Source: Nocardia sp. NBC_01503
GTDB lineage: Bacteria > Actinomycetota > Actinomycetes > Mycobacteriales > Mycobacteriaceae
DNA length: 64,000 nt
NCBI RefSeq assembly: GCF_036327755.1
Contig: NZ_CP109596.1
Span: 868,001-932,000 of the forward strand
Direction: 5' to 3'
Part shown: positions 48,527 to 56,288 of the stretch, one piece after another
Position numbering within the stretch: position 1 is the stretch's first letter
How the letters are laid out: every line of letters begins with the position of its first letter
Made by a program: the position numbers and the translations under genes
Notes under the pieces: generated by a model
Database searches by the model: none
The model's input: only the letters and a program-made list of their open reading frames with translations
What the model was told of the DNA's origin: nothing

Positions 48527-49932
48527 CCGAATCCGCACGCGAGCTCGCCCGGAAACTCCTGGCGGGCAATGGAAACGGCGCCGATATATCCGGCGTCGGC
48601 AATCGCGGTGGCGTTGCGACCGCTCCGCGCCCGGCGGCTACGGCTGCCCGGCTCACCCCGAACGCACCGGCGGCCCGGCCGGTGCGCGGACCCGGTAGGC
48701 AATTCGCCGACCATCCGGAGGTGGCGGCGACGGTGGCCAAACAGGCGGCCATCGCGGCCATCAGCGCGCAGTCGGGGCTGGTGAATCCGCTGTTCCTACC
48801 GCGAACCAGCCCGAACGACACGGTGATTCACGCCAATGACACCGATCTGGTCAACTTCAGCGCCTACAACTATCTGGGGCTGTCGAGTCATCCGCGGGTG
48901 ATCGCGGCGGCCAAGGACGCCCTCGATCAGTACGGCGCCTCGGCCTCGGCCAGTCGGATCGTCTCCGGTGAGATTCCGCTCTACGGCCAATTGGAGCGGC
49001 GGCTCGCCGATATCTACGACACCGGCGATGCCATGGTGACCACCAGCGGCTATCTCACCAATGCCGGGGTGATCGGCTTCCTGCTCGGCGAGGGTGATGT
49101 CGCCATCTGCGATGCGCTCATTCACGGCAGCGTGGTCTCGGGCACCCAGTGGGCGGGGTGCCGGCGGATCAACTTCCGGCACAATGATCCCGAATCGCTG
49201 CGCGCGGTGCTGCGCATGTCGCGCGCCGGGTTCGATCGCGCGCTGGTGGTGCTCGAGGGGCACTACAGCATGGACGGCACCGTGGGCCGGGTCGCCGAAC
49301 TCGCCGCCATCGCAAGGGAATTCGACTGCGCCGTCATGGTCGACGAGGCGCATTCGTTCGGCGTCTTCGGTGCGCGCGGGCATGGTATCCGCGAGCATTA
49401 CGCGATGGCGGGCGCGGAGGTCGACATCTGGATGGGCACGCTGTCCAAGGCGCTGGGCAGCTGCGGTGGATTCATCGCCGCCGATGCCGAGCTGATCGGG
49501 GCCATGAAGGCCAGCGCGCCCGGCGTCGCCATGCTCACCGGCGGTCCCGCACCGTCCACCATCGCCGCGGCGCGGGCCGGGCTCGAGGTGCTCGAGGCCG
49601 AACCGGAGCGGGTCGCCCGGCTCTGGCGCAACTCCAGGCTCTTGCACGGAGCCCTGCTCGAGCGCGGCCTGAACCTGGGCGAATCCCAGGGCACGCCGAT
49701 CTGCCCGGTCATCGTGCCCGGCGAGGTCCGCGCCGGCTTCGTCTCGGCCACATTGCTCCAGCGCGGGGTGTACGCCGGAGCCATCTCCGCCCCGGCGGTG
49801 CCGATCGGCAAGGAGCGGCTGCGCTTCTTCATCACTTCCGAACACACTGAGCAGCAATTGATTTCGACCGCAGACCTACTGGCCGAGGCGGTCGCCTTGG
49901 CTGCGGGTCTGCCGGAGTCGGCGGCTGTGTGA
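48523..49932 (+). CDS. PLP-dependent alpha-oxoamine synthase (PKS off-loading type)
   Basis: The 469-residue protein starts with an ATGA overlap at the PKS stop. About 95 residues of Ala/Pro-rich N-terminal extension (TESARELARKLLAGNGNG) precede the catalytic domain: NFSAYNYLGLSSHPRVIAAA, DALIHGSVVSGTQW, EGHYSMDGTVG, VDEAHSFGVFGARGHGI, and the PLP lysine in WMGTLSKALGSCGGF (Lys309). The family includes serine palmitoyltransferase, AONS/BioF and ALAS; it condenses an acyl thioester with an amino acid with loss of CO2. No other biotin gene is here. Coupling to a PKS indicates chain release as a 2-amino-ketone, as known for fumonisin Fum8 and related systems. The amino acid used is not evident. 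Confidence 0.88.
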   Translation: MTESARELARKLLAGNGNGADISGVGNRGGVATAPRPAATAARLTPNAPAARPVRGPGRQFADHPEVAATVAKQAAIAAISAQSGLVNPLFLPRTSPNDTVIHANDTDLVNFSAYNYLGLSSHPRVIAAAKDALDQYGASASASRIVSGEIPLYGQLERRLADIYDTGDAMVTTSGYLTNAGVIGFLLGEGDVAICDALIHGSVVSGTQWAGCRRINFRHNDPESLRAVLRMSRAGFDRALVVLEGHYSMDGTVGRVAELAAIAREFDCAVMVDEAHSFGVFGARGHGIREHYAMAGAEVDIWMGTLSKALGSCGGFIAADAELIGAMKASAPGVAMLTGGPAPSTIAAARAGLEVLEAEPERVARLWRNSRLLHGALLERGLNLGESQGTPICPVIVPGEVRAGFVSATLLQRGVYAGAISAPAVPIGKERLRFFITSEHTEQQLISTADLLAEAVALAAGLPESAAV

Positions 49933-49988
49933 CGGGTCGGTGTCTCTCGGATCACACCCCATTTCTGATGACGGGAGAACGATGCTAG

Positions 49989-50017
49989 GTTAACCGGAGG
50001 ATATCACTCCGGTTAAC
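49989..50017. promoter_or_regulatory. 11-bp inverted repeat between oxoamine synthase and PAP2-fold genes
   Basis: GTTAACCGGAG and CTCCGGTTAAC pair perfectly around a 7-nt centre (GATATCA). It lies 57 bp after the oxoamine synthase stop and 41 bp before the next start, and no U-tract follows. It may be an operator or a transcription-attenuating hairpin. Confidence 0.5.
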
Positions 50018-50058
50018 TTCCGGAGGGCGGTCAGCCGAGCAAGGAGGAGGCCGCGCCA

Positions 50059-50841
50059 ATGGTGGCACTGGATCTCGATGCACCCGTACACGTTTCGCAG
50101 TCGGGAACCGGCATCCTGGATCGAACGCGCGCGGCGGTACACGGCCGCGGGCGGGAAGCCGTGGTTCAGTTGTCGGTCATCACCGTCCTGTACCTGGTCT
50201 ACCGTATCGGCCGCATGCTCGCCGCCGATGAGGCCACCCGCGCCCTCGCCAATGCCCGCACCCTCCTGGCCTGGGAGGACCGATTGCAGATACCGAATGA
50301 GCAGACGGTGCAGTCGGTCTTCCTGAAACACGACTTCCTGGCCATTCCGGCCAACTTCTACTACGCCACAGCACATTTCGCGGTCGCCATCTGCGCCCTG
50401 CTCTGGCTGTGGACCTTCCGCCCCATGTACTACCGCGTCACCCGCAACCTCATGGTGGCCCTCACCGCCGCGGCCCTGGCCCTGCATATGCTCATCCCCC
50501 TGGCCCCACCCCGCATGCTCCCCGAGTACGGATTCGTGGACCTGGCAGCCAAATTCGGCCAATCCGTCTACGGCCCACCCGATACCGACACCCTCTCCAA
50601 CCAATTCGCCGCCATGCCGTCCCTGCACGTGGGCTGGGCACTCCTGTTGGCCATGGGCCTGATCGCCGCCACCCGCACCCCGTGGCGCTGGGTGCTACTG
50701 CTGCACCCGCTCATCACCACCCTCGTAGTGGTCGGCACCGGCAACCACTACTGGTTCGACGCCCTGGTCGCCACCGCCCTTCTGGCCGTGGCGACCCTGC
50801 TGCACCCGCCGGTCCTGAACCATCCACAGCCTCGGGCGTGA
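50059..50841 (+). CDS. Aur1/inositolphosphotransferase-like PAP2-fold membrane protein
   Basis: The 260-residue protein has a GGAGGAGG site upstream. Six helices carry the PAP2_3/Aur1 motifs: NFYYATAHFAVAICALL with a His, IPLAPPRMLPEYGF corresponding to the Aur1 APPW loop, AAMPSLHVGWALLLAMG with the catalytic His, and VGTGNHYWFDALVATALL with His and Asp. Eukaryotic members transfer phosphoinositol to ceramide; bacterial ones are lipid phosphotransferases or phosphatases. Its position after the PKS/oxoamine synthase pair suggests that it attaches or removes a phospho head group on the product. An undecaprenyl phosphatase role is the main alternative. Confidence 0.8.
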   Translation: MVALDLDAPVHVSQSGTGILDRTRAAVHGRGREAVVQLSVITVLYLVYRIGRMLAADEATRALANARTLLAWEDRLQIPNEQTVQSVFLKHDFLAIPANFYYATAHFAVAICALLWLWTFRPMYYRVTRNLMVALTAAALALHMLIPLAPPRMLPEYGFVDLAAKFGQSVYGPPDTDTLSNQFAAMPSLHVGWALLLAMGLIAATRTPWRWVLLLHPLITTLVVVGTGNHYWFDALVATALLAVATLLHPPVLNHPQPRA

Positions 50842-50909
50842 CGCTCCAGGACCCCTACGGTTTGTCAGAAATGAGAGGATCAGCCTCGACCGTATGAGAC
50901 AGAGAGCCG

Positions 50910-51797
50910 ATGGTGAGGACGATGACGTCTACCGAATCGAAAGCGCGCGCACAGATCGGTGATCTCATCACCGTCCAGGGCCGTCGCGTGCACGTCCGCC
51001 AGGACGGCCCCTACGACGGCAAACCCGTACTGCTGCTGCACGGCTTCGAAGGCTCGGTGCACTGGTGGGACGCGGTCACCCCGCTGCTGGCGGACACCTA
51101 CCGGGTGATCCGGGTGGATCTGCTCGGATTCGGTTGCACCGGAGGCGAAGCCGGATTCGGCCAGGACGGTCAGGGCAGTATGCTCGCCGCCGTCCTGGCC
51201 GAACTCGGCGTCGCCAAGGTCGCGGTCTGCGGCCACTCCTGGGGTGCGGACGCCGCCCTCGCCGTGGCCGCGCGCTCGCCGCGCATTACCGAGATCATCA
51301 TCCTGGACCAGGCTCCGGACCTGAGCTACCTGCACGTTCCGGCCATCACCCCGGTACTCACCCTCGGCCCGATCGCGCGGTTCATCCAGCGCTTCGCCCC
51401 CGAAACCATGGTGCGCCAGGCACTTCGGGAGGGCTTCGCGCCCGGCTTCAACACCTCCGGCATCGTCCCGAGCATGCGCCAGATGATCCAGGATCACCGC
51501 GCCATGTCCTGGCGCGCCTATCGCGAGGTCAGCACCGTTCGCCGCCGGGCACTGGCCGCCGACCCGCTGGACCGCCAGCTCCGCCGATTGGCCCTGCCCA
51601 CCCTGGTCATCCACGGCCGCCTGGACTCCATGTACGACTGGGCGATCACCCGCGATCGCTACACCACCGCGGGCGCGCGCTTCGAGCTCATCGACACCGC
51701 GGGCCACAGCCCCAATGTCGAGACTCCGCAACGTTTCACGGAGATTCTGCGCGAGTTCCTGGTTGCCCCAACCGCTCCCACGCCGATCGGCGACTGA
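50910..51797 (+). CDS. Alpha/beta hydrolase fold protein
   Basis: The protein has 295 residues. The hydrolase core is VLLLHGFEGSVHWWDAVTPL, VDLLGFGCTGGEAGFG, the nucleophile in VAVCGHSWGADAALAVA (Ser), TLVIHGRLDSMYDWAIT (Asp) and TAGHSPNVETPQRF (His). It is cytoplasmic. It lies 68 bp after the PAP2-fold gene on the same strand and may belong to that locus, for example as a lipid esterase, but nothing proves it. Directly after its stop an amidase C-terminal remnant begins in the same frame. Confidence 0.85.
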   Translation: MVRTMTSTESKARAQIGDLITVQGRRVHVRQDGPYDGKPVLLLHGFEGSVHWWDAVTPLLADTYRVIRVDLLGFGCTGGEAGFGQDGQGSMLAAVLAELGVAKVAVCGHSWGADAALAVAARSPRITEIIILDQAPDLSYLHVPAITPVLTLGPIARFIQRFAPETMVRQALREGFAPGFNTSGIVPSMRQMIQDHRAMSWRAYREVSTVRRRALAADPLDRQLRRLALPTLVIHGRLDSMYDWAITRDRYTTAGARFELIDTAGHSPNVETPQRFTEILREFLVAPTAPTPIGD

Positions 51798-52064
51798 CTC
51801 CACCCCCGCGTTTTACAGGTCTCCGACTCGACCTGGATCGGCTTCAACTATCCCGCCAATCTGACCGGCCAGCCCGCCGTCAGCATCCCGGCGGGCTACA
51901 CCGAAGGCGGTCTCCCGGTGGGTCTTCAGATCATCGGCCGCCATCTCGACGATGCCGGGGTATTGCGCCTGGCAGCCGCCTTCGAACGTGTCGCGCCCTG
52001 GTCACAGCATCGGCCGCCGACGGCCCCGCGGCAACTCGCCGCGGAGGTCCGGCCGATGCCGTAG
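51798..52064 (+). pseudogene. C-terminal remnant of an amidase (GatA/amidase-signature family)
   Basis: Eighty-eight codons run from the base after the hydrolase stop to TAG 52062. They read [40 protein letters not shown] and [18 protein letters not shown], which is the standard C-terminal segment of amidase-signature enzymes. The Ser-Ser-Lys catalytic core (about 380 residues) is absent and no start codon is near. Codon use is normal, so the deletion is probably recent. It shares the reading frame of the hydrolase. Confidence 0.8.
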
Positions 52065-52153
52065 CAGCGATCATTTCGGGCGAACACGGCGGAGCGTAGG
52101 CTGGCGAAACCTGCATGAGGATCGACCAACCAACCTCTACCGAAGGACGGCCG

Positions 52154-53329
52154 ATGTTCAATCAGTCCGACCTGTCGACGCTCATCTCCGCCGCGCCGGG
52201 GCGCGGTGTCTCCATTTATCTGCCCACGCACAACAGCGGTCCGGACAAACGTCAGGACCCGATTCGGCTGCGGAATCTGCTCACCGAGGCGCACGCGAAG
52301 CTCGTTGCCGACGGGCTCGGCAAACGTGCGGCCGATACCCTGCTCGCCCCCGGTACAGCCCTGCTCGACGACTATCCGTTCTGGCAATATCAGGATCAGG
52401 GGCTGGCGCTCTTCCTCGGCGCGGACGGCTCCCAGTACCGGTTCACGGTGCCGCTGACCTTCACCGAACAGGTGCATATCGAGCCCGGGTTCTATGTGAA
52501 GCCGCTGCTGCCGCTGCTCTCCGCGGATGGCAAGTTCGCGGTGCTGACCCTGACCGCCGACGGTGCGACGCTGTACGACGGCTCCAAGTTCGCGCTCGCC
52601 CGGGATCACGCGGCCGAACTGCCGGGCGGCCCGACCGAGAACCTCGACGACGATAAACAGAGCCGCGTGCTGGCCAGCCCCACCGCCCGGCCGCATACCG
52701 GCGGCAAGGCCACCACCTCGACGCAGGCGTACGGCGAAACCTCCACCGACTGGCGCAAATCCGTCCTCGCCGACTGGGTCGGCAAGGTCGCCTCCTCGGT
52801 CGAACGGCGCCTGGCGGATCAGGCCATTCCCCTGGTCGTGATCGCCGATCCGGAGCTGTCCGGCCAGTTCAAGAAGCGCAGCACACTGGGTCCGCTGCTG
52901 ATCGGCACGGTCGAGAAGAATCCGGCCGCGCTCGCCAATGGCAACCTGCACGACACCGCCTACCAGGTGGTACGGCCACACTTCGAGGCCGGTGAACGCG
53001 CCGCCCTGGAGCGCGCCGCGCTGCTGCTGGCGGACGGTCCGACCAAGGTGGCCGTCACCATCGGCGAGGTGGTGCGCGCGGCCTTCCAGGGCCGGGTGGA
53101 CGCGCTGCTGCTCACCGATGGCGCGGCGGAGTGGGGTCGCTTCGACGAGATGACCGATGCCGTCGAAACCCATTCCGAGCCGGGCACTTCGGTGATCGAC
53201 CTGACCGAATACGCGACGGTGAAGACGCTGGAGCACAAGGGCGCGGTCTACCTGCTGCCGCCCGAGGCGCTGGCCGGATTGTTCCGGAGCGAGGTCGCAC
53301 CATCCTCGGTCGCGGTGCTGCGCTACTGA
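52154..53329 (+). CDS. baeRF-family (archaeo-eukaryotic release factor-like) protein
   Basis: The protein has 391 residues from ATG 52154 with AAGGA upstream. The N-terminal part has LISAAPGRGVSIYLPTHNSG and RLRNLLTEAHAKL; the middle has VLTLTADGATLYDG; the C-terminal part has GPLLIGTVEKNP and VDALLLTDGAAEWGRFDE. This is the layout of bacterial archaeo-eukaryotic release factor family 3 proteins, which resemble eRF1 domains and are suspected to act on stalled ribosomes or in toxin immunity. No GGQ-like catalytic motif is seen. It appears monocistronic. Confidence 0.75.
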   Translation: MFNQSDLSTLISAAPGRGVSIYLPTHNSGPDKRQDPIRLRNLLTEAHAKLVADGLGKRAADTLLAPGTALLDDYPFWQYQDQGLALFLGADGSQYRFTVPLTFTEQVHIEPGFYVKPLLPLLSADGKFAVLTLTADGATLYDGSKFALARDHAAELPGGPTENLDDDKQSRVLASPTARPHTGGKATTSTQAYGETSTDWRKSVLADWVGKVASSVERRLADQAIPLVVIADPELSGQFKKRSTLGPLLIGTVEKNPAALANGNLHDTAYQVVRPHFEAGERAALERAALLLADGPTKVAVTIGEVVRAAFQGRVDALLLTDGAAEWGRFDEMTDAVETHSEPGTSVIDLTEYATVKTLEHKGAVYLLPPEALAGLFRSEVAPSSVAVLRY

Positions 53330-54663
53330 TCCTCGACGAGGGAATCCCGCTGCGCCCGTAACGAATTCACCGGGCGCGGCGGGGTGGCCGGACGCACCGC
53401 GCGCAGCCGGAGCAGACCCAGCGCGCAACCGCCCGCAATGGCCAGTGCCGCCCACCCGGCGACCGGATTGTGTTCGGTGGCGGGCGATCGGTACCACAGG
53501 TGCGAATATCCGATCAGGTTGTCGTTCGCACCGCGAATCGCGAGCACCACCGACGGGACGAACAGCACCGCGATCCCGACCACGCGATTCTGGATCAGGC
53601 GCGGAGGTGTCGCCCCGTAGCTGTAGCCCGCGATCGCGGCCAGCGCCACCGCCCCGATCGACGGAACCAGTTGCCCCGTATCGGAGATCGGCGCCACCGC
53701 GGCGAAGAAAGCCAGCGCCCCGACCAGGCCGATCGCGGCCAGCGGAGAGCGCCACCGGTCCCCCGCCCACAGGCCCGCGGCCACCGCGACGAGCAGGATC
53801 GGCAGCACCCAGCTCGGCCGGGGCGCCGCCACAATGGCGCTGGCGGCTGCCGCGTAGGCGACCCCGATCAGCACAATGCTGCCGTCCCGGCCGGTGAGGA
53901 TGAAGGCCGACATCATCGTGATGAGCACGGTTGCCGCCACCGCCATGATCGCGGGCAGGGTGCCGACCCGATGTCCCGCGAACCACTCCGCGGCAAGCAG
54001 TGTCGAGCCGGAGATAATGGCCGCCGCGACCACCGATCCGAAGGGCGCGTCCCGGTCCGGTACCAACTCCACCCGCCGCCGCTGATGCCAGCAGGTCGAC
54101 AGAATGATCAGCACGACCACCACGACAATCGACCACAGCGGCGGGGAGTCGTTGCCGAGCCCGCTGGAAGTGCTGTCCGCACTGGGTAATTCGGTCAGGT
54201 CACCGAGTACGGCGCTCGCGATCGCGCCCAGCATGAACGCCGTCCCCGTCCGTCGCTTGCGCAGGACAGCCGCACCGATCAATCCGAGCAACACACCGCC
54301 GAAGATGGAGTCGATGTAGTTCACCGTGGTCAGCGACAGATCGGTGTCGAGGTTTCGGCTCAGGACGGCATTGGCCAGCAGCGCCACACCGGTGAGGGCG
54401 GCGGCGATCCAGGTGAGCCGGGTATCGCCGAGTGAGACCGCGAGCACCACGGCCACCACCGCCGAGATCGCACCGGCGGTATCGGCGCGCGGCACGTTCA
54501 CCACCAGCAGATATTGATGCAGCGCCGAAGTACCGGACACCCGGGCGAAGTCCACGGGCATCATGACCGACAGGCCGGCGACCGCGGCGGCAAGGAACGC
54601 GGTCACCACTTCCACGAGGTCGCGCAGACGACGCACCCTCACAACATACTGCGCTGTCTTCAT
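53323..54663 (-). CDS. Polytopic membrane protein of unknown function
   Basis: This 446-residue protein has about 12 hydrophobic helices, for example VVTAFLAAAVAGLSVMMPVD, AGAISAVVAVVLAVSLGD and WSIVVVVVLIILSTCW, and short polar loops. The N-terminus is basic (MKTAQYVVRVRRLRD). A Thr/Ser-rich loop lies near residue 165. No transporter signature was recognised; it may belong to an actinobacterial membrane family of unknown role. It overlaps the convergent baeRF gene by 7 bp at its 3' end. Confidence 0.6.
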   Translation of the reverse strand: MKTAQYVVRVRRLRDLVEVVTAFLAAAVAGLSVMMPVDFARVSGTSALHQYLLVVNVPRADTAGAISAVVAVVLAVSLGDTRLTWIAAALTGVALLANAVLSRNLDTDLSLTTVNYIDSIFGGVLLGLIGAAVLRKRRTGTAFMLGAIASAVLGDLTELPSADSTSSGLGNDSPPLWSIVVVVVLIILSTCWHQRRRVELVPDRDAPFGSVVAAAIISGSTLLAAEWFAGHRVGTLPAIMAVAATVLITMMSAFILTGRDGSIVLIGVAYAAAASAIVAAPRPSWVLPILLVAVAAGLWAGDRWRSPLAAIGLVGALAFFAAVAPISDTGQLVPSIGAVALAAIAGYSYGATPPRLIQNRVVGIAVLFVPSVVLAIRGANDNLIGYSHLWYRSPATEHNPVAGWAALAIAGGCALGLLRLRAVRPATPPRPVNSLRAQRDSLVEDQ

Positions 54664-54708
54664 TTTGCGGTGCAGGGTTGCGGTTTCAGTAGCCAGAGGT
54701 ACGCTCAG

Positions 54709-54726
54709 AAATGAGTCCGCTCATTT
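54709..54726. promoter_or_regulatory. TetR operator-like inverted repeat upstream of oleate hydratase operon
   Basis: AAATGAG-TCCG-CTCATTT is a perfect 7-bp inverted repeat with a 4-nt centre, 25 bp before the TetR start that opens the operon. AT-rich arms stand out against the GC-rich background. This is a good candidate for autoregulation. Confidence 0.6.
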
Positions 54727-54750
54727 TTCCAGGCAATCCGGAGGTGTCGC

Positions 54751-55431
54751 ATGACCGCCCCGCAGCGATCTACCCAGGTCGGACGGCGTGCACGCGGTAT
54801 GCAGGATAAGCAGAGTCGCATTTTCGATGCCGCAGCCGAACTATTCGCCGAACACGGCTTCGCACGGGTTACCACCCAGCAGATCTCCGATCGCGCGGAT
54901 ATCGCCGCGGGCACCCTGTTCCGATACGCCTCCTCCAAGGGCGAACTGCTGCTCATGGTCTACAACGCGGATTTCCGGACCGCCCTGGACCTCGCGGAAC
55001 ATCGCGCCCGCGCACACGACGATCCGGTGGAGACGGTGCTGGAGATCATTCGGCCGACCGTGCGCGCCGCCGCGCGCAATGCCGAGAACACCATCGCGTA
55101 TCAGCGCGAACTGCTCTTCGGCACGGCGAGTGAGAAATACCGTGCCGAGGGACTGGCCCTGGTCGCCCGGATGGAGGCCATGATCGCCGACCGGCTCGCC
55201 GTCGACGCCCGCGCGCGGGGACTGGATTCACCTCGGCTGGAAGAGTTTTCCCGCTTGGCCGGCCGCAGCGTCTTCGCGGTTCTACATCTCACCCTGGCCC
55301 GCCCCGCGACCGGGGCACATCCGGGCTACGACCCGCTCGCGGACCTGCGCGCCCAAATCGCGCAGATTGTCGCGGGCTTCTTCGCGGCGCTGCACGCTGC
55401 CGCCAATTCCGAACAGAGGAGAGACAATTGA
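54751..55431 (+). CDS. TetR-family regulator of the oleate hydratase operon
   Basis: The protein has 226 residues. The helix-turn-helix reads ARVTTQQISDRADIAAGTLF with RYASSKGELLL at about residues 36-66. The ligand domain includes RPTVRAAARNAENTIAYQRE. An AGGAGG-like element (CGGAGGTG) precedes the ATG. The stop overlaps the TTG start of the dehydrogenase gene by TTGA, and the oleate hydratase follows by GTGA overlap, so all three are one operon. The effector may be a free fatty acid, by context. Confidence 0.9.
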   Translation: MTAPQRSTQVGRRARGMQDKQSRIFDAAAELFAEHGFARVTTQQISDRADIAAGTLFRYASSKGELLLMVYNADFRTALDLAEHRARAHDDPVETVLEIIRPTVRAAARNAENTIAYQRELLFGTASEKYRAEGLALVARMEAMIADRLAVDARARGLDSPRLEEFSRLAGRSVFAVLHLTLARPATGAHPGYDPLADLRAQIAQIVAGFFAALHAAANSEQRRDN

Positions 55432-56288
55432 GCATCGATATTCACAAGGTGACCGTGCTCGGCACCGGAGTGCTGGGCTCGCAGATCGCGTACCAGACCG
55501 CGTTCAGCGGATTCGAGGTCACCGCCTACGACATCAACGACGACGCCTTGAAGGCCGCTGGCGAACGCTTCACCAAACTGGCCGCCGTCTACAAGAGCGA
55601 GGTCGACGGGGCGGGTGACGGCAAGGCCGATAGGACCGCCACGAGTATCACGCTGACATCCGATCTGGCACAGGCGGTTCGGGACGCCGATCTGGTTATC
55701 GAGGCCGTGCCCGAGGTGCTCGCCATCAAACAGGACACCTACGAAAAGCTCGGCGAACTCGCCCCCGAACGCACCATCTTCGCCACCAACTCCTCCACCC
55801 TGCTGCCCAGCGCCATGGTCGAGTTCACCGGCCGGCCGGATCGATTCCTGGCGCTGCACTTCGCCAATCAGGTGTGGAAGTTCAATACCGCCGAAGTGAT
55901 GGGCACGCCCGCGACCGATCCGAAGGTCTATCAGGCCGTGGTCGACTTCGCCGCCGCCATCGGCATGGTGCCCATCGAATTGCATAAGGAGAAGGCGGGT
56001 TACGTCCTCAATTCGCTGCTGGTGCCGCTGCTCAATGCCGCCATGGATCTGAGCGCGAACGGCTACGCCGAACCGGAAGCGGTGGACAAAACCTGGCGGA
56101 TCGCCACCGGCGCGCCCATGGGACCGTTCCAGATTCTCGACATCATCGGCCTGACCACGCCCTACAACATTCTCGTCAATGGTGACGAGAACGGTAAGGC
56201 GCTCGCGAAGTGGTTGCAGGACAACTACATCGGCAAGGGCAAGCTCGGCATCGCCAGCGGAGAGGGCTTCTACAAGTACTCCGCGTGA
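55428..56288 (+). CDS. 3-hydroxyacyl-CoA dehydrogenase-family NAD-dependent dehydrogenase
   Basis: The protein has 286 residues from TTG 55428. The NAD fold is KVTVLGTGVLGSQIAYQTAF with the acidic AYDIND; the catalytic region has ADLVIEAVPEV, FATNSSTLLPSAMVEFTGRP and LHFANQVWKFNTAEVMGT with the probable catalytic His. The C-terminal helical domain reads KEKAGYVLNSLLVPLLNAAM. The length is like a monofunctional 3HCDH. In its operon with oleate hydratase it probably oxidises the 10-hydroxystearate product to 10-oxostearate instead of acting on 3-hydroxyacyl-CoA. That is an inference from context. Confidence 0.88.
   Translation: MSIDIHKVTVLGTGVLGSQIAYQTAFSGFEVTAYDINDDALKAAGERFTKLAAVYKSEVDGAGDGKADRTATSITLTSDLAQAVRDADLVIEAVPEVLAIKQDTYEKLGELAPERTIFATNSSTLLPSAMVEFTGRPDRFLALHFANQVWKFNTAEVMGTPATDPKVYQAVVDFAAAIGMVPIELHKEKAGYVLNSLLVPLLNAAMDLSANGYAEPEAVDKTWRIATGAPMGPFQILDIIGLTTPYNILVNGDENGKALAKWLQDNYIGKGKLGIASGEGFYKYSA

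Noticed and set aside
48523..49932. Biotin gene bioF
   Set aside because: It belongs to the oxoamine synthase family, but no other biotin gene is present and it overlaps a PKS, so the biotin assignment is not supported.
50910..52064. Single fused hydrolase-amidase gene
   Set aside because: The two share a frame but are separated by a TGA, and the amidase part lacks its catalytic core, so a remnant is more likely.
51926..54136. 736-codon ORF opposite the baeRF gene
   Set aside because: Length alone is not evidence in GC-rich DNA. The baeRF family match and the membrane protein frame explain the sequence better.
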